64,000 nt of DNA, taken from Citrobacter amalonaticus. GTDB lineage: Bacteria; Pseudomonadota; Gammaproteobacteria; Enterobacterales; Enterobacteriaceae. Position numbers and translations under genes: made by a program. Positions 53,290 through 64,000 of the stretch are shown piece after piece; position 1 is the stretch's first letter, and every line of letters begins with the position of its first letter. Location of the stretch: NCBI RefSeq assembly GCF_018252635.1, contig NZ_JAGTXM010000002.1, positions 948,962-1,012,961 of the forward strand. Reading direction: 5' to 3'. The notes beneath the pieces were generated by a model. It had not been told where the DNA came from, made no database searches, and saw only the letters and a program-made list of their open reading frames with translations.

Positions 53290-54345
53290 ATGATGAACAG
53301 CACCTGGGTTAAAAATGCCATCAATGAGATTAACGCGGATTATCAGCGCTCGGCTGACACGCATCTCATCCGCCTGCCGTTACCCGCCTTTGAAGGTATC
53401 CAGCTCTATCTGAAAGATGAAAGCACCCACCCGACCGGCAGCCTGAAGCACCGGCTTGCGCGTTCGCTGTTCCTCTATGGGTTGTGCAACGGCTGGATTA
53501 AAGAAGGTACGACCATTATTGAATCCTCTTCCGGATCAACAGCGGTCTCCGAAGCCTATTTCGCCCGTCTGCTGGGACTGCCATTTATCGCCGTCATGCC
53601 CGCCTGCACGGCCAAACGAAAAATCGAACAGATCGAATTTTACGGCGGACGCTGTCATTTCGTGGACAGCGCCTGCGAGATTTATGCCGCCTCAGAACAG
53701 TTGGCGCACGAGTTGAACGGCCATTATATGGATCAGTTCACCTATGCCGAACGCGCCACCGACTGGCGCGGTAATAACAATATCGCCGACAGCATCTTCC
53801 GTCAGATGCAGTGCGAGCCGCATCCCGTACCAAAACACATTGTGATGAGCGCCGGAACCGGTGGGACCTCCGCGACCATTGGTCGCTACCTCCGCTGTCA
53901 GGGTTACGATACACAATTGACGGTGGTGGACCCGGAAAACTCGGTTTTCCTGCCTTTCTGGCAAACGCGTGATGCCACGCTGCGCAGTCCTGTCGGCAGT
54001 AAAATTGAGGGAATTGGACGCCCGCGCGTCGAACCGTCGTTTATTGCCGACGTAGTCGATGAGATGTTGCGTGTCCCTGATGCCGCCAGCGTAGCGACCG
54101 CGCACTGGCTGGAAACGCAGTTGGGCCGTAAAGTGGGAGCCTCAACAGGCACCAACATGTGGGGCATGCTGCAACTCGCCGCCCGCATGCGTGAAGCCGG
54201 AGAAACCGGTTCGCTGGTGACGCTCCTGTGCGACAGCGGCGAGCGCTATCTGGACACCTACTACCATGCCGAATGGGTAAGTACCCATATTGGCGATCTC
54301 ACTGCGTCGAAAGCAGAACTCGCCCGGTTGCTGAATGTGAATTAA
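53290..54345 (+). CDS. cdsH: CdsH, L-cysteine desulfhydrase (PLP-dependent)
   Basis: 351 aa. A cysteine-synthase-fold enzyme: the PLP lysine lies in [13 protein letters not shown], the phosphate loop in [13 protein letters not shown], and [18 protein letters not shown] binds substrate. It degrades cysteine to pyruvate, ammonia and sulfide. The gene was described in Salmonella as a main cysteine desulfhydrase; E. coli K-12 lacks it as far as I recall. ATG 53290 and 53293 are adjacent. It is divergent from decR and convergent with cof. Confidence 0.88.
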   Translation: MMNSTWVKNAINEINADYQRSADTHLIRLPLPAFEGIQLYLKDESTHPTGSLKHRLARSLFLYGLCNGWIKEGTTIIESSSGSTAVSEAYFARLLGLPFIAVMPACTAKRKIEQIEFYGGRCHFVDSACEIYAASEQLAHELNGHYMDQFTYAERATDWRGNNNIADSIFRQMQCEPHPVPKHIVMSAGTGGTSATIGRYLRCQGYDTQLTVVDPENSVFLPFWQTRDATLRSPVGSKIEGIGRPRVEPSFIADVVDEMLRVPDAASVATAHWLETQLGRKVGASTGTNMWGMLQLAARMREAGETGSLVTLLCDSGERYLDTYYHAEWVSTHIGDLTASKAELARLLNVN

Positions 54346-54347
54346 AT

Positions 54348-54374
54348 CAAAAAAAACCGGGCTGAACGCCCGGT
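54348..54374 (-). terminator. Rho-independent terminator of cof
   Basis: On the minus strand CACCGGGCGTTCAGCCCGGT followed by eight T, about 15 bp after the cof stop. The plus-strand side (cdsH) has no T-run. Confidence 0.85.
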
Positions 54375-54388
54375 GCTGGTAGGGTCTC

Positions 54389-55207
54389 TCATTCGGGGGA
54401 ATAAGGAAGATTTGGATAGTCCAGCCAATGTGTCAAAAAGTGTGATACCGCCTGATTGCGACAATGACCAATCACCGGTAAATGAGGAAGCTCAGCAATA
54501 AGTTGCGGCATGGCATTGCCCATGATCAGGCCATGCCCGACGCTGCCGAGCATTTCGCGATCGTTCATGGCGTCACCAAACGCCATGCAGTCCGCCAGGG
54601 TCAGACCCAGATGCCCGCTCAGTACCTCCAGCGCAGAACCTTTGTTACAGCCCACCGGCAGCACTTCCAGACAATCGACCGCTGAGAAGCAAAGATGCGC
54701 TCGCGCACCTAACACCTCTTCAAGCTGAATTTTCAGCCGCGTCAGATCGTCGTGATCGCTACAGAAGCAGATTTTGGTTACCCGATCTGCCGGGATTCGC
54801 GCAACATCCACAATCTGATAGCGAAACCCGCTATAGACATGGGCGTGCAGCATTTCAGGGATCTCTTGTGCGGTAAACCAGCCGCTATCGTTGAAGACAT
54901 GCATGCTCGCCTGCGTGTCCCAGCGCTGATGCAGGACGATCTCCGCAACACCCGGCTCCAGATCCTGACGATGCAACACCTCGCCTTCCAGCGAGTGGAT
55001 ACGCGTCCCGTTGCCGGTAATCAGAAAAGCATCGAGCGAAAAGGTGCCGAGAATATGGCGCATTTCCAACACATGGCGCCCGGTAGCAAACGTCAGGGTG
55101 ATGTCGCGTTCGCGCAGTCGCGCCAGAGTGGAGAGCGTTTCATCACCCAAAAGATGATTCGGCATCAACAGGGTGCCATCCATATCAAATGCAGCCAGGC
55201 GCGCCAT
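54389..55207 (-). CDS. cof: Cof, HAD-family phosphatase
   Basis: 272 aa from the ATG at 55207 ([14 protein letters not shown]). HAD motifs: DMDGT with the nucleophile Asp at residue 8, TFATGR for motif II, CNKGSAL with the Lys, and [12 protein letters not shown] for motif IV. A C2-type cap lies between. E. coli Cof hydrolyses pyridoxal phosphate and the thiamin precursor HMP-PP. The longer frame to 55423 overlaps the ybaE start region and is rejected. Divergent from ybaE. Confidence 0.95.
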   Translation of the reverse strand: MARLAAFDMDGTLLMPNHLLGDETLSTLARLRERDITLTFATGRHVLEMRHILGTFSLDAFLITGNGTRIHSLEGEVLHRQDLEPGVAEIVLHQRWDTQASMHVFNDSGWFTAQEIPEMLHAHVYSGFRYQIVDVARIPADRVTKICFCSDHDDLTRLKIQLEEVLGARAHLCFSAVDCLEVLPVGCNKGSALEVLSGHLGLTLADCMAFGDAMNDREMLGSVGHGLIMGNAMPQLIAELPHLPVIGHCRNQAVSHFLTHWLDYPNLPYSPE

Positions 55208-55306
55208 CTCTTTCTCCACTCGGTGACGGATTAACTTGTGATTGAGTATTACCTGATATATACGGAAGTAATAGTGAATAGATAAAAGGAATTGTTCCGG
55301 GTTTAT

Positions 55307-57007
55307 ATGCGACTTCTCAATCGGCTTAATCAGTACCAGCGCCTCTGGCAGCCCTCTAACGGCGAACCGCAGAACGTGACCGTGGGAGAACTGGCTGAAC
55401 GCTGCTTTTGTAGCGAGCGGCATGTCCGCACGTTGTTGCGCCAGGCGCAGGAATCGGGCTGGCTGGTCTGGGAGGCACAGTCCGGACGCGGTAAACGCGG
55501 GTTGCTACGTTTTCTGGTGACCCCGGAATCATTACGCACCGCAATGATGGAACAGGCGCTGGATAAGGGCCAGCAGCTTAGCGTACTGGAGCTGGCACAA
55601 CTGGCGCCCGGTGAACTGCGGGCCATGCTGCAGCCCTTTATGGGGGGTCAATGGCAAAACGACACGCCTACGCTGCGTATTCCCTATTACCGTCAGCTTG
55701 AACCGCTACATTCCGGTTTTCTTCCTGGTCGCGCCGAGCAACATCTGGCGGGGCAGATTTTCTCCGGCCTGACCCGTTTTGACAGCCAGACGCAGCGTCC
55801 CTGTGGGGATTTAGCCCATCACTGGGATATCTCCGCCGACGGGTTGCGCTGGGATTTCTATATTCGCTCGACGCTGTTCTGGCACAACGGCGACACGGTA
55901 GAGACCGCGCAACTGCATCAGCGATTGCTGATGCTGCGCGAACTCCCGGCGCTGAACCGACTGTTTATCAGCGTGAAGCACATTGAGGTGACGCATCCTC
56001 AGTGCCTGACGTTTACCCTGTTCCGCCCGGACTTCTGGCTGGCGCATCGCCTGGCAAGCTACGGTAGCCTGCTGGCCCATCCGGAACACCCCGTCATTGG
56101 GACTGGGCCTTTCCGTCTGACGCTGTTTACGCCGGAACTGGTACGTCTGGAAAGCCATGAGCATTACCATCTCGCACATCCGCTGCTGAAAGCCATTGAA
56201 TACTGGATCACTCCCCAGCTTTTTGAGCAGGATCTGGGAACCAGTTGTCGCCACCCGGTACAGATTACCATTGGCAAACCTGAAGAGCTCGCTACGGTAA
56301 GCCCGGTGAGCACTGGTATCAGCCTCGGTTTTTGCTATCTCACACTGAAAAAAAGCCCCCGCCTGACGCGACTACAGGCTCGTCGACTGGTCAGCCTCAT
56401 TCATCGTTCTTCGCTGTTGCAAACGCTGGATGTAAGGGAAAACCTGATTACCCCTTGCAACGAACTGTTACCTGGCTGGGCCATTCCCCAGTGGGAGGGG
56501 ATGAAAGCCGTTGAGCTGCCGAAAAAAATAACGCTGGTTTATCATCTGCCGGTGGAACTGCATACCATGGCAGAACGCCTGCGCCATACGCTGGCAACCC
56601 TGGGTTGCGAACTGACGTTGATTTTTCATAACGCGAAAACCTGGGATGGCTGCCAACGGCTTGCCGAAGCGGATCTGATGATGGGAGACCGCCTGATTGG
56701 CGAAGCGCCCGAGTATACACTCGAACAGTGGCTGCGCTGTGATTCACTCTGGCCGCACGTGCTTGATGCCTCGGCGTTCTCACATCTTCAGGCCACGCTG
56801 GACGCGCTACAAATCAGACCGGAAGAGGATCATCGCCATGCCGCTTTGCGGCACGTTTTCGCCAGCCTGATGGATGACGCCACGCTGACGCCACTGTTTA
56901 ACTATCACTACCGCATCAGCGCGCCGCCGGGTGTGAACGGGGTACGCTTGAATCCGCGCGGCTGGTTTGAATTCACCGAAGCCTGGCTACCGCCTCCAGC
57001 ATCGTGA
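55307..57007 (+). CDS. ybaE: YbaE, SgrR-like transcription factor with solute-binding domain
   Basis: 566 aa from ATG 55307 ([15 protein letters not shown]). The N-terminal winged helix ([20 protein letters not shown]) is followed by an SBP_bac_5 peptide/solute-binding domain ([35 protein letters not shown]). It resembles SgrR, the activator of the sRNA SgrS. The ligand and targets are unknown. queC follows by 65 bp on the same strand. Confidence 0.93.
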   Translation: MRLLNRLNQYQRLWQPSNGEPQNVTVGELAERCFCSERHVRTLLRQAQESGWLVWEAQSGRGKRGLLRFLVTPESLRTAMMEQALDKGQQLSVLELAQLAPGELRAMLQPFMGGQWQNDTPTLRIPYYRQLEPLHSGFLPGRAEQHLAGQIFSGLTRFDSQTQRPCGDLAHHWDISADGLRWDFYIRSTLFWHNGDTVETAQLHQRLLMLRELPALNRLFISVKHIEVTHPQCLTFTLFRPDFWLAHRLASYGSLLAHPEHPVIGTGPFRLTLFTPELVRLESHEHYHLAHPLLKAIEYWITPQLFEQDLGTSCRHPVQITIGKPEELATVSPVSTGISLGFCYLTLKKSPRLTRLQARRLVSLIHRSSLLQTLDVRENLITPCNELLPGWAIPQWEGMKAVELPKKITLVYHLPVELHTMAERLRHTLATLGCELTLIFHNAKTWDGCQRLAEADLMMGDRLIGEAPEYTLEQWLRCDSLWPHVLDASAFSHLQATLDALQIRPEEDHRHAALRHVFASLMDDATLTPLFNYHYRISAPPGVNGVRLNPRGWFEFTEAWLPPPAS

Positions 57008-57072
57008 AGAAGCTGGTCGACGAGCAATGCAGGCGTTACCATAGCCGCTTTAGTGATTGATCAGGATTAGCC

Positions 57073-57768
57073 ATGAAACGTGCCGTCGTAGTTTTCAGTG
57101 GAGGCCAGGACTCCACCACCTGTCTGGTGCAGGCGTTGCATCAGTATGATGAAGTGCATTGCGTGACCTTTGATTATGGTCAGCGCCATCGCGCGGAGAT
57201 TGATGTTGCACGCGATCTGGCCCTGAAATTGGGTGCACGCGCGCACAAAGTGCTGGACGTGACGCTGCTCAGTGAACTGGCGGTCAGTAGCCTGACCCGT
57301 GACAACATCCCGGTTCCGGATTACCAACCGGATGCCGATGGGATCCCGAATACCTTTGTCCCGGGACGCAATATACTGTTTCTGACCCTGGCAGCGATTT
57401 ATGCTTATCAGGTAAAAGCAGAAGCGGTAATTACCGGCGTCTGTGAGACCGATTTCTCCGGTTATCCTGACTGCCGTAATGATTTTGTCGAAGCGCTGAA
57501 TCACGCCATCAAGCTGGGCATGGCGAAAGATATCCGCTTTGAAACGCCGCTGATGTGGATTGATAAAGCGGAAACCTGGGCGCTGGCAGATTATTGGGGC
57601 AAGCTGGATCTGGTGCGGAAAGAAACGCTGACCTGCTACAACGGCATTAAGGGCGACGGTTGCGGCCACTGTGCGGCCTGTAATCTGCGTGCGAATGGCC
57701 TGAATCATTACCTGGCGGATAAACCAGCCATCATGGCGGCAATGAAGCAGAAAACAGGGTTAAAGTGA
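57073..57768 (+). CDS. queC: QueC, 7-cyano-7-deazaguanine synthase
   Basis: 231 aa. It converts 7-carboxy-7-deazaguanine to preQ0 with ATP and ammonia in queuosine synthesis. The N-type ATP pyrophosphatase loop [10 protein letters not shown] lies at residues 9-18, and the zinc-binding cysteines are in [12 protein letters not shown] near the C-terminus. [12 protein letters not shown] is a family block. Single-gene spacing suggests its own promoter after ybaE. Confidence 0.97.
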   Translation: MKRAVVVFSGGQDSTTCLVQALHQYDEVHCVTFDYGQRHRAEIDVARDLALKLGARAHKVLDVTLLSELAVSSLTRDNIPVPDYQPDADGIPNTFVPGRNILFLTLAAIYAYQVKAEAVITGVCETDFSGYPDCRNDFVEALNHAIKLGMAKDIRFETPLMWIDKAETWALADYWGKLDLVRKETLTCYNGIKGDGCGHCAACNLRANGLNHYLADKPAIMAAMKQKTGLK

Positions 57769-57774
57769 TCGATT

Positions 57775-57870
57775 TGCCGGATGGCGGTGTACGCACCTTA
57801 ATCCGGCCTGGCGACATTCACCGTTGTCAATATCGCCCGTAGGCCTGATAAGCGAAACGCCATCAGGCTC
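57775..57870. repeat. BIME between queC and fadM
   Basis: TTGCCGGATGGCGGTG with TTAATCCGGCCT, then GTAGGCCTGATAAGCG with CGCCATCAGGCTC. They lie between convergent genes. Confidence 0.75.
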
Positions 57871-57877
57871 CTTTCCG

Positions 57878-58276
57878 TTACTTCACCATCTGCTCCAGTT
57901 TTTCACGCAACTCTCCTTCCAGCGGCAGCGCTTTTTGCGATTTCAGATCGATACAGACGAACGTAATGAGCGCATCAGCCACCACCTGTCCTTCCGGTTC
58001 CAGCGTAATCACCTGGCTTAGGATACCGCTTTTCCCGTTGAGTTGTTGCACCTGGCTGGTGACAGTCAGCAGGTCACTTAACACGGCAGGACGGCGGTAG
58101 TTGATATTGATGTTGACCACCACGAAAGCGATATTATGCGCAGTCATCCACTGGAAACTGTCACTGTTTTCCAGCCCTTCCCAGCGCGCTTCTTCCAGAA
58201 ACTCCAGATAACGCGCATTGTTGACGTGCTGGTAGACATCAAGATGATAACCACGAACTTTGATTTGTGTTTGCAT
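57878..58276 (-). CDS. fadM: FadM (YbaW), long-chain acyl-CoA thioesterase III
   Basis: 132 aa, single hot-dog domain of the 4-hydroxybenzoyl-CoA thioesterase type. DVYQHVNNARYLEFLEEARW contains the catalytic Asp and family signature. In E. coli it removes odd intermediates (3,5-tetradecadienoyl-CoA) in oleate degradation and is repressed by FadR. A FadR-like palindrome lies 44 bp upstream. Confidence 0.95.
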   Translation of the reverse strand: MQTQIKVRGYHLDVYQHVNNARYLEFLEEARWEGLENSDSFQWMTAHNIAFVVVNININYRRPAVLSDLLTVTSQVQQLNGKSGILSQVITLEPEGQVVADALITFVCIDLKSQKALPLEGELREKLEQMVK

Positions 58277-58319
58277 AGCGCTAAAACCTTATGTTTTTGT
58301 TATACGTAAGACATGAACA

Positions 58320-58346
58320 GAGAGGTCATAACTGGTATGACCTCTC
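58320..58346. promoter_or_regulatory. Palindrome upstream of fadM with a FadR-like core
   Basis: GAGAGGTCATA-ACTGG-TATGACCTCTC is a perfect inverted repeat. Inside it AACTGGTATGACCTC resembles the FadR operator (AACTGGTC-GACC). It lies between the ybaV stop and the fadM start; without a T-run it looks more like an operator than a ybaV terminator. Confidence 0.55.
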
Positions 58347-58380
58347 ATAGTCTGGCAAATTTTAGCCACTGCGCAAGTTA

Positions 58381-58911
<531 letters not shown>

Positions 58912-60786
58912 TTACTGCTGCTGATCCATCGCGTCGCCGATTTTGATTTTTGCGGCTTTGCGCAGGTTACTCATCAGCGCTTCAAAGACAATCTGCGCAT
59001 TGTTCTGGGTGATCCCCTGAACCATGGCTTTTTTCTGTTCTTCCGGCATGGATCCCGCTTTCACATCGTCCAGCGCCAGCAGAACCACATTGCCCTGCAT
59101 ATCGTTGGCAATGCCATAGCTTGGCTTATCTTTCGCCGGCAGGCTCAGTCCAAACGCCGCCTGGCTAACTGGATCCTGGCCCGTACGGCTCAGCGTTTTA
59201 GACTCACCAAAGCTCAGACCCGCTGCTTTCATCGCTTCTGCGCCTTTACCGGCCTTCAACTCAACCAGCAGTTTTTCCGCATCCAGTTTTGCCTGCTGCT
59301 CTGCTTTGTTGTGCTTAACCAGCGCGGTAACCTGATCTTTCACGTCAGACAGCGGCTTCACGGCTTCCGCTTTGTGATCGCTGATACGCAGAACAAACGC
59401 GCGATCGCCATCCACGGTGATGATATCGGAGTTTCTGCCCGGCGCGCCGTTTTCGCCCACCAGAGCGCCATCAAAAATGGCATCTGATACCGGTTTGAAA
59501 TTCAACTCTTCCGGCAGACTGTCGTGACTGAACCAGCCCGTCTGTACCGCTTTCACGCCCGCCGCCTGTTCAGCACCCGCCAGAGATTCCGTATCATTAT
59601 TCGCCGCATCGCTCACTTTCTGCTGTAAAGCAAAGTAAGCATCCAGCGCTTTTTCCTGTTTCACTTTCGCTGCGATGTCATCGCGGACTTCGCTCAGCGG
59701 TTTCACAACCGCCGGTTGAATGTCGTCCAGACGCACAACCAGGAAGCCGACAGAAGATTTAATCACGCCTGAAAGCTGGCCCTTCTCTTTCAGTCCGGCA
59801 TTTTTCAGCTCATCCGGCGTGGTGGCGTCTTCCAGCCAGCCCATATCGCCGCCGTTGCGGGCTGAAATGATGTCGGCAGATTTCTCTTTCGCCAGCGCAG
59901 CAAAGTCACCGCCTTTGTTCAGCGCGTCCAGTATCGCTTTCGCTTCATCTTCCGTTTTAGTCTGGATGATGCTGTAACGGTTACGCTGCGCTTGGGTAAA
60001 CTGATCCTGATGCTGATCGTAATAAGACTGGATGTCTTCATCACCGACTGGCTTTTGCATTGAGGCTGCGTCCAGCTTGATGTAGCTGACGCGGAACTGT
60101 TCCGGCGTCATGAAGCTATTTTTGTGCTGCTCGTAGTAGCTGGCTACTTCCTGATCCGTCACCGACTGCTTCGCTGCAAGCGCATTAACATCAATCGTGG
60201 CCTCACGAACGACGCGTTGCTGAGAGACCAGCGCCGCCAGCTCATCGGTCTCGCCTTTGAGCATAAAATCCGTACCCGCGACGCCGCTGATGAGTTGCTG
60301 CGTGGTCAGTTGGTTACGCAGCGCCTGGGCATACTGGTCAGCGGTCATCCCCATCTGATTTACAATCGCGTTGTAGCGGTTGTTATCAAACTTGCCATCG
60401 ACCTGAAATGCCGGCGTAGAGAAAATAGCCTGTTTCACCTGCTCGTCGCTGATACCCAATTTGAGTTCGCGGGCATATTGGTCAAGCAGCGCTTCATCAA
60501 TCAGACGATTGAGCGTCTGCTGACGCAGCGTTTTCATGTAACCTTCGTTTGCCGCGAGCTCAGAGTACTGGTCGCCCAACTGTTGCTGCATGCGATTACG
60601 TTCGCTGTTGAACGCATTCTCAAACTGCCCACGGCTGATTTCCTGGTCATTCACTTTAGCGGCGTAGTTGTTGCCTCCGCCAATCAGGTAACCACTCACG
60701 CCGGTCAGAATGAACGACACGATAATGATTCCGAAAATAATCTTGAGCACGAGACTGTTAGCAGCCGTGCGTAAGCTGTCCATCAT
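58912..60786 (-). CDS. ppiD: PpiD, inner-membrane periplasmic chaperone
   Basis: 624 aa from the ATG at 60786. One N-terminal membrane anchor (residues about 13-34), a long helical SurA-like chaperone region, and a parvulin domain around residues 265-360 (GGDFAALAKEKSADIISARNGGDMGW). PpiD sits near the SecYEG exit with YfgM and helps newly exported proteins; E. coli PpiD has little isomerase activity. The longer frame to 60936 is not conserved. hupB lies upstream with its own terminator between. Confidence 0.96.
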   Translation of the reverse strand: MMDSLRTAANSLVLKIIFGIIIVSFILTGVSGYLIGGGNNYAAKVNDQEISRGQFENAFNSERNRMQQQLGDQYSELAANEGYMKTLRQQTLNRLIDEALLDQYARELKLGISDEQVKQAIFSTPAFQVDGKFDNNRYNAIVNQMGMTADQYAQALRNQLTTQQLISGVAGTDFMLKGETDELAALVSQQRVVREATIDVNALAAKQSVTDQEVASYYEQHKNSFMTPEQFRVSYIKLDAASMQKPVGDEDIQSYYDQHQDQFTQAQRNRYSIIQTKTEDEAKAILDALNKGGDFAALAKEKSADIISARNGGDMGWLEDATTPDELKNAGLKEKGQLSGVIKSSVGFLVVRLDDIQPAVVKPLSEVRDDIAAKVKQEKALDAYFALQQKVSDAANNDTESLAGAEQAAGVKAVQTGWFSHDSLPEELNFKPVSDAIFDGALVGENGAPGRNSDIITVDGDRAFVLRISDHKAEAVKPLSDVKDQVTALVKHNKAEQQAKLDAEKLLVELKAGKGAEAMKAAGLSFGESKTLSRTGQDPVSQAAFGLSLPAKDKPSYGIANDMQGNVVLLALDDVKAGSMPEEQKKAMVQGITQNNAQIVFEALMSNLRKAAKIKIGDAMDQQQ

Positions 60787-60920
60787 GGTGTAACCACACT
60801 CCGCTGTAGGTGAATATACACTTCGCGCAGCATAGCGTTGCCTGAACGCTGCGCATAAAAGCCTATTGTGACAAGAAACGGGGGCGATTGTCAGCCCACA
60901 ACGTGTAGAAAATCGGTTCA

Positions 60921-60953
60921 AAAATAAAAAAGGCACATCAATTGATGCGCCCT
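60921..60953 (-). terminator. Terminator after hupB
   Basis: On the minus strand GGGCGCATCAATTGATGTGCC followed by a T-run. The stem is nearly perfect (GGCRCATCAATTGATGYGCC). Confidence 0.88.
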
Positions 60954-60987
60954 TGTACTGAGTCCTGTCCCCGGAAGGGGATCACGC

Positions 60988-61260
60988 TTAGTTTACTGCG
61001 TCTTTCAGTGCTTTACCTGCACGGAAACCAGGTACTTTGGCGGCAGCAATGGCGATCTCTTTACCTGTTTGCGGGTTGCGACCAGTACGGGCAGCACGCT
61101 CTTTAACAGCAAAAGTACCAAAACCTACCAGCGCAACGTCATCCCCTTCTTTAAGAGATTCGGTAACAGAAGCAATAATTGCGTCTAACGCACGCCCTGC
61201 CGCAGCTTTGGAGATATCAGCCCCTGCAGCAATTTTGTCGATCAGTTGAGATTTATTCAC
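60988..61260 (-). CDS. hupB: HupB, HU beta subunit
   Basis: 90 aa from GTG 61260 ([19 protein letters not shown]). The DNA-grip arm [20 protein letters not shown] is intact. It binds and bends DNA as HU alpha-beta or beta-beta. GTG is also the E. coli start. lon lies 208 bp upstream on the same strand, separated by the lon terminator. Confidence 0.98.
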   Translation of the reverse strand: MNKSQLIDKIAAGADISKAAAGRALDAIIASVTESLKEGDDVALVGFGTFAVKERAARTGRNPQTGKEIAIAAAKVPGFRAGKALKDAVN

Positions 61261-61397
61261 TCTTCTCTTCCTCATTATAATTTATATCGCACCAGAATCC
61301 TTCAAAGTGCGACCGCGCAGCAGTTATATCAGGCCTGCCATGCCCTTACAACACCCGATAATGATGGCAAGCCCAATCCGTCATCTAAATTAGCTAT

Positions 61398-61437
61398 ACA
61401 AAAAAAGGCTGGCAAGTACGAAATGGCCTGCCAGCCC
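61398..61437 (-). terminator. Terminator after lon
   Basis: On the minus strand GGCTGGCA (61436-61429), a 14-nt loop, TGCCAGCC (61414-61407) and a run of seven T. It begins about 32 bp after the lon stop. Confidence 0.88.
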
Positions 61438-61468
61438 TGTTTTTATTAGTGCTCTTTGCGCAAGGTCA

Positions 61469-63823
61469 CTATTTTGCCGTCACAACCTGCATTCCAGAGG
61501 GTTCATTTTGCAATGCGAGGGTCAGAACCTCTTCAATGCGTTTTACCGGATGAATGTCCAAATCAGCGATAACATTGTCCGGAATCTCTTCCAGGTCACG
61601 TTTGTTTTCATCTGGAATTAAGACCGTTTTAATACCACCGCGGTGCGCAGCCAGAAGTTTTTCTTTTAGCCCACCGATCGGCAATACCTGACCACGCAGG
61701 GTGATCTCACCGGTCATCGCCACATCGGCACGCACCGGGTTACCGGTCAGGCAGGAAACCAGCGCGGTACACATTGCAATACCGGCGCTCGGGCCGTCTT
61801 TCGGCGTCGCCCCTTCCGGTACGTGAACGTGAATGTCGCGTTTTTCGTAAAAGTCCGGATTAATACCCAGTTTTTCCGCACGCGCGCGCACCACGGTCAG
61901 CGCAGCCTGAATGGATTCCTGCATCACTTCACCCAGCGAACCGGTGTAGGTCAGCTTGCCTTTGCCCGGTACACACGCGGTTTCGATGGTCAGCAGATCG
62001 CCGCCCACTTCCGTCCACGCCAGACCGGTCACCTGACCCACGCGGTTTTCATTGTCCGCGCGACCATAGTCAAAACGCTGTACGCCCAGGTAGTCATGCA
62101 GGTTATCGCCATTGATCACAATATGTTTCAGCGATTTATCCAGCAGCAACTGCTTAACCGCTTTACGGCACAGTTTGGAGATTTCACGTTCCAGACTGCG
62201 CACGCCAGCTTCACGAGTGTAGTAACGAATGATGCCGATAATGGCGCTGTCGTCGACCGTCAGCTCACCTTTCTTCAGTGCGTTACGCTCAATCTGCTTC
62301 GGCAGCAGGTGCTGTTTCGCAATGTTCAGCTTTTCATCTTCGGTATACCCGGACAGACGGATCACTTCCATACGATCCAGCAGTGGTGCTGGAATGTTCA
62401 TGGAGTTGGAGGTCGCGACAAACATGACGTCGCTGAGATCGTAGTCCACTTCCAGGTAGTGATCGCTGAACGCCACGTTCTGCTCAGGATCCAGCACCTC
62501 AAGCAGTGCGGATGCAGGATCGCCACGCATATCAGAAGACATTTTGTCGATCTCATCGAGCAGGAACAGCGGGTTTTTAACGCCCACTTTCGCCATTTTC
62601 TGGATCAGTTTACCCGGCATAGAGCCGATGTACGTCCGACGGTGACCGCGAATTTCCGCTTCATCACGCACGCCGCCCAGCGCCATGCGGATGTATTTGC
62701 GCCCGGTCGCTTTGGCGATGGACTGGCCGAGAGAGGTTTTACCCACCCCCGGTGGTCCCACCAGGCACAGGATCGGTCCCTTGATTTTGTTCACACGGCT
62801 TTGTACCGCGAGATACTCAAGGATACGGTCTTTCACACGCTCCAGACCATAATGGTCGGTATCAAGGATTTCCTGCGCCTGACGCAGGTCTTTTTTGACC
62901 TTGCTACGCGCATTCCACGGCACCTGTACCATCCAGTCGATGTAGCCCCGAACCACGGTCGCTTCCGCCGACATCGGAGACATCATTTTCAGCTTCTGCA
63001 GTTCAGCTTCCGCTTTCTCTTTCGCCTCTTTCGGCATTTTTGCCGCGTCGATCTTACGTTTCAGCGCTTCGTTTTCATCCGGCGCGTCGTCCATTTCGCC
63101 GAGTTCTTTCTGAATCGCCTTCATCTGCTCATTCAGATAATACTCACGCTGAGATTTCTCCATCTGCTTTTTCACGCGGTTGCGAATGCGCTTCTCAACC
63201 TGCAGCAGATCGATTTCAGACTCCATCATCGCCATCAGATACTCCAGACGCTCATTCACGTCTGACATCTCCAGCACGGACTGCTTATCCGCCAGCTTCA
63301 GCGGCATATGGGCCGCGATGGTGTCAGCCAGGCGCGCCGGATCGTCGATGCTATTGAGCGACGTCAGCACTTCTGGTGGGATTTTCTTGTTCAGCTTGAT
63401 GTAGCCTTCGAACTGGCTGATCGCCGTGCGTACCAGCACTTCCTGTTCGCGCTCGTCAATAGCAGGCGAATCAAGGTACTCCGCTTTCGCAGAGAAGTGT
63501 TCGCCGTTATCAGACAGCGCAGAAATACGCGCACGCTGCAATCCTTCGACCAGCACTTTAACGGTGCCGTCAGGCAGTTTCAGCATCTGCAAAATAGAGG
63601 CCACGGTTCCGACGGTGAAAAGATCGTTTACACCCGGCTCATCCGTTGATGCTTCTTTCTGGGCGACCAGCATAATTTTTTTATCATGGTCCATAGCCGC
63701 TTCCAGACAACGGATAGATTTTTCCCGCCCTACAAACAAGGGTATGACCATGTGCGGATAAACCACCACATCGCGCAACGGCAATACGGGGATTTCAATG
63801 CGTTCAGAACGCTCAGGATTCAT
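61469..63823 (-). CDS. lon: Lon, ATP-dependent protease
   Basis: 784 aa from the ATG at 63823 ([20 protein letters not shown]). N-terminal substrate-binding domain with a long coiled coil, then the AAA+ module with Walker [14 protein letters not shown] and Walker [10 protein letters not shown], and the protease domain with the catalytic Ser in [11 protein letters not shown] and the Lys in [10 protein letters not shown]. It degrades misfolded proteins and regulators such as SulA and RcsA. It has a heat-shock promoter. Identical in length to E. coli. Confidence 0.98.
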   Translation of the reverse strand: MNPERSERIEIPVLPLRDVVVYPHMVIPLFVGREKSIRCLEAAMDHDKKIMLVAQKEASTDEPGVNDLFTVGTVASILQMLKLPDGTVKVLVEGLQRARISALSDNGEHFSAKAEYLDSPAIDEREQEVLVRTAISQFEGYIKLNKKIPPEVLTSLNSIDDPARLADTIAAHMPLKLADKQSVLEMSDVNERLEYLMAMMESEIDLLQVEKRIRNRVKKQMEKSQREYYLNEQMKAIQKELGEMDDAPDENEALKRKIDAAKMPKEAKEKAEAELQKLKMMSPMSAEATVVRGYIDWMVQVPWNARSKVKKDLRQAQEILDTDHYGLERVKDRILEYLAVQSRVNKIKGPILCLVGPPGVGKTSLGQSIAKATGRKYIRMALGGVRDEAEIRGHRRTYIGSMPGKLIQKMAKVGVKNPLFLLDEIDKMSSDMRGDPASALLEVLDPEQNVAFSDHYLEVDYDLSDVMFVATSNSMNIPAPLLDRMEVIRLSGYTEDEKLNIAKQHLLPKQIERNALKKGELTVDDSAIIGIIRYYTREAGVRSLEREISKLCRKAVKQLLLDKSLKHIVINGDNLHDYLGVQRFDYGRADNENRVGQVTGLAWTEVGGDLLTIETACVPGKGKLTYTGSLGEVMQESIQAALTVVRARAEKLGINPDFYEKRDIHVHVPEGATPKDGPSAGIAMCTALVSCLTGNPVRADVAMTGEITLRGQVLPIGGLKEKLLAAHRGGIKTVLIPDENKRDLEEIPDNVIADLDIHPVKRIEEVLTLALQNEPSGMQVVTAK

Positions 63824-63904
63824 AGAGCTCTCTCTTAGTTTAGTGTCCGCCAGGTAATCAGATGACATAGCTGTGCTTCACGCCACCTTTAACATGTATG
63901 TCAG

Positions 63905-63933
63905 TATATGGGGATGTTTCCCACACATTCAAC
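63905..63933 (-). promoter_or_regulatory. Sigma-32 promoter of lon
   Basis: On the minus strand GTTGAA (63933-63928) as -35 and CCCCATATA (63913-63905) as -10 with about 14 bp between, about 85 bp upstream of the ATG. It matches the E. coli lon heat-shock promoter. Confidence 0.85.
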
Positions 63934-63952
63934 GCCATGATTACGGAAAAAT

Positions 63953-63980
63953 AAAAGGGGAGATAAAATCCCCCCTTTTT
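63953..63980 (-). terminator. Hairpin upstream of lon, likely the clpX terminator
   Basis: AAAAGGGG-AGATAAAAT-CCCCCCTTTTT. In E. coli clpX lies just upstream of lon on the same strand, so this probably ends clpX, which is outside the window. Confidence 0.7.
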
Positions 63981-64000
63981 GATTAACTGATTGTAAGCGC

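Noticed and set aside
61823-63265. 480-codon open frame antisense to lon
   Set aside because: It mirrors lon codon by codon, has low-complexity His/Phe/Arg-rich content, no ribosome site and no family motif.

Overview
The window is a core chromosomal segment of an enterobacterium close to Citrobacter and Salmonella. Gene order from lon at the right end to cueR at the left end follows the Escherichia coli 9.9-11.5 min region in reverse, and most proteins match their E. coli counterparts closely by eye. The Citrobacter/Salmonella placement rests on cdsH beside decR, a second L36 gene (rpmJ2) near ylaC, and a MocR/YczE pair that I do not remember from E. coli K-12. The genus is an inference.

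Left accessory block (1-7.7 kb). cueR, cut by the window edge, and copA are the two halves of the cytoplasmic copper response. Between them lie two additions. The first (471-4771) is a set of same-strand genes: an MHS-type MFS transporter, a LacI-type regulator, a nucleoside hydrolase and an MgtC/SapB-family membrane protein. Twin 14-bp operators 42 bp apart precede the transporter. This looks like an uptake and hydrolysis locus for a nucleoside or similar N-riboside. The second (4795-7674) is a 2.9-kb remnant of a P2-like prophage. Its ends are two near-identical copies of the CueR operator of the copA promoter. It keeps a broken P2-type integrase that has lost its catalytic tyrosine, TGTGGACA arm sites at both ends, and one intact AT-rich cargo gene, an acyltransferase-3 membrane protein that probably modifies surface polysaccharide. 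The right-hand repeat still supplies a complete copA promoter.

Copper to nucleotide metabolism (7.7-21 kb): copA (with a conserved frameshift signal that would also make a short copper chaperone), ybaP, the sRNA chiX, ybaK, ushA, fsr, ybaL, gsk, aes, hemH, adk.

Chaperone, replication and recombination block (21-29 kb): htpG with a heat-shock promoter, recR, ybaB, dnaX (with its tau/gamma frameshift signal), apt, ybaN, priC, rsmS.

Envelope and efflux block (28.6-39 kb): mscK, acrR, acrAB with the AcrR operator, tomB-hha, maa with a likely CRP site.

Middle accessory zone (39-45.5 kb): ylaC, the Zur-type rpmJ2 gene, pdeB, ybaA, the divergent YczE-like/MocR pair, two small overlapping unknown genes, 4.5S RNA (ffs) and atl.

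Right core (45.5-64 kb): ybaY, tesB, glnK-amtB with a sigma-54 promoter and NtrC site, mdlAB, decR/cdsH, cof, ybaE, queC, fadM, ybaV, ppiD, hupB and lon with a sigma-32 promoter. REP/BIME palindromes sit in many gene gaps, one ERIC element lies upstream of apt, and a 124-bp palindromic repeat lies between apt and dnaX. I saw no tRNA, rRNA, CRISPR array or complete insertion sequence.
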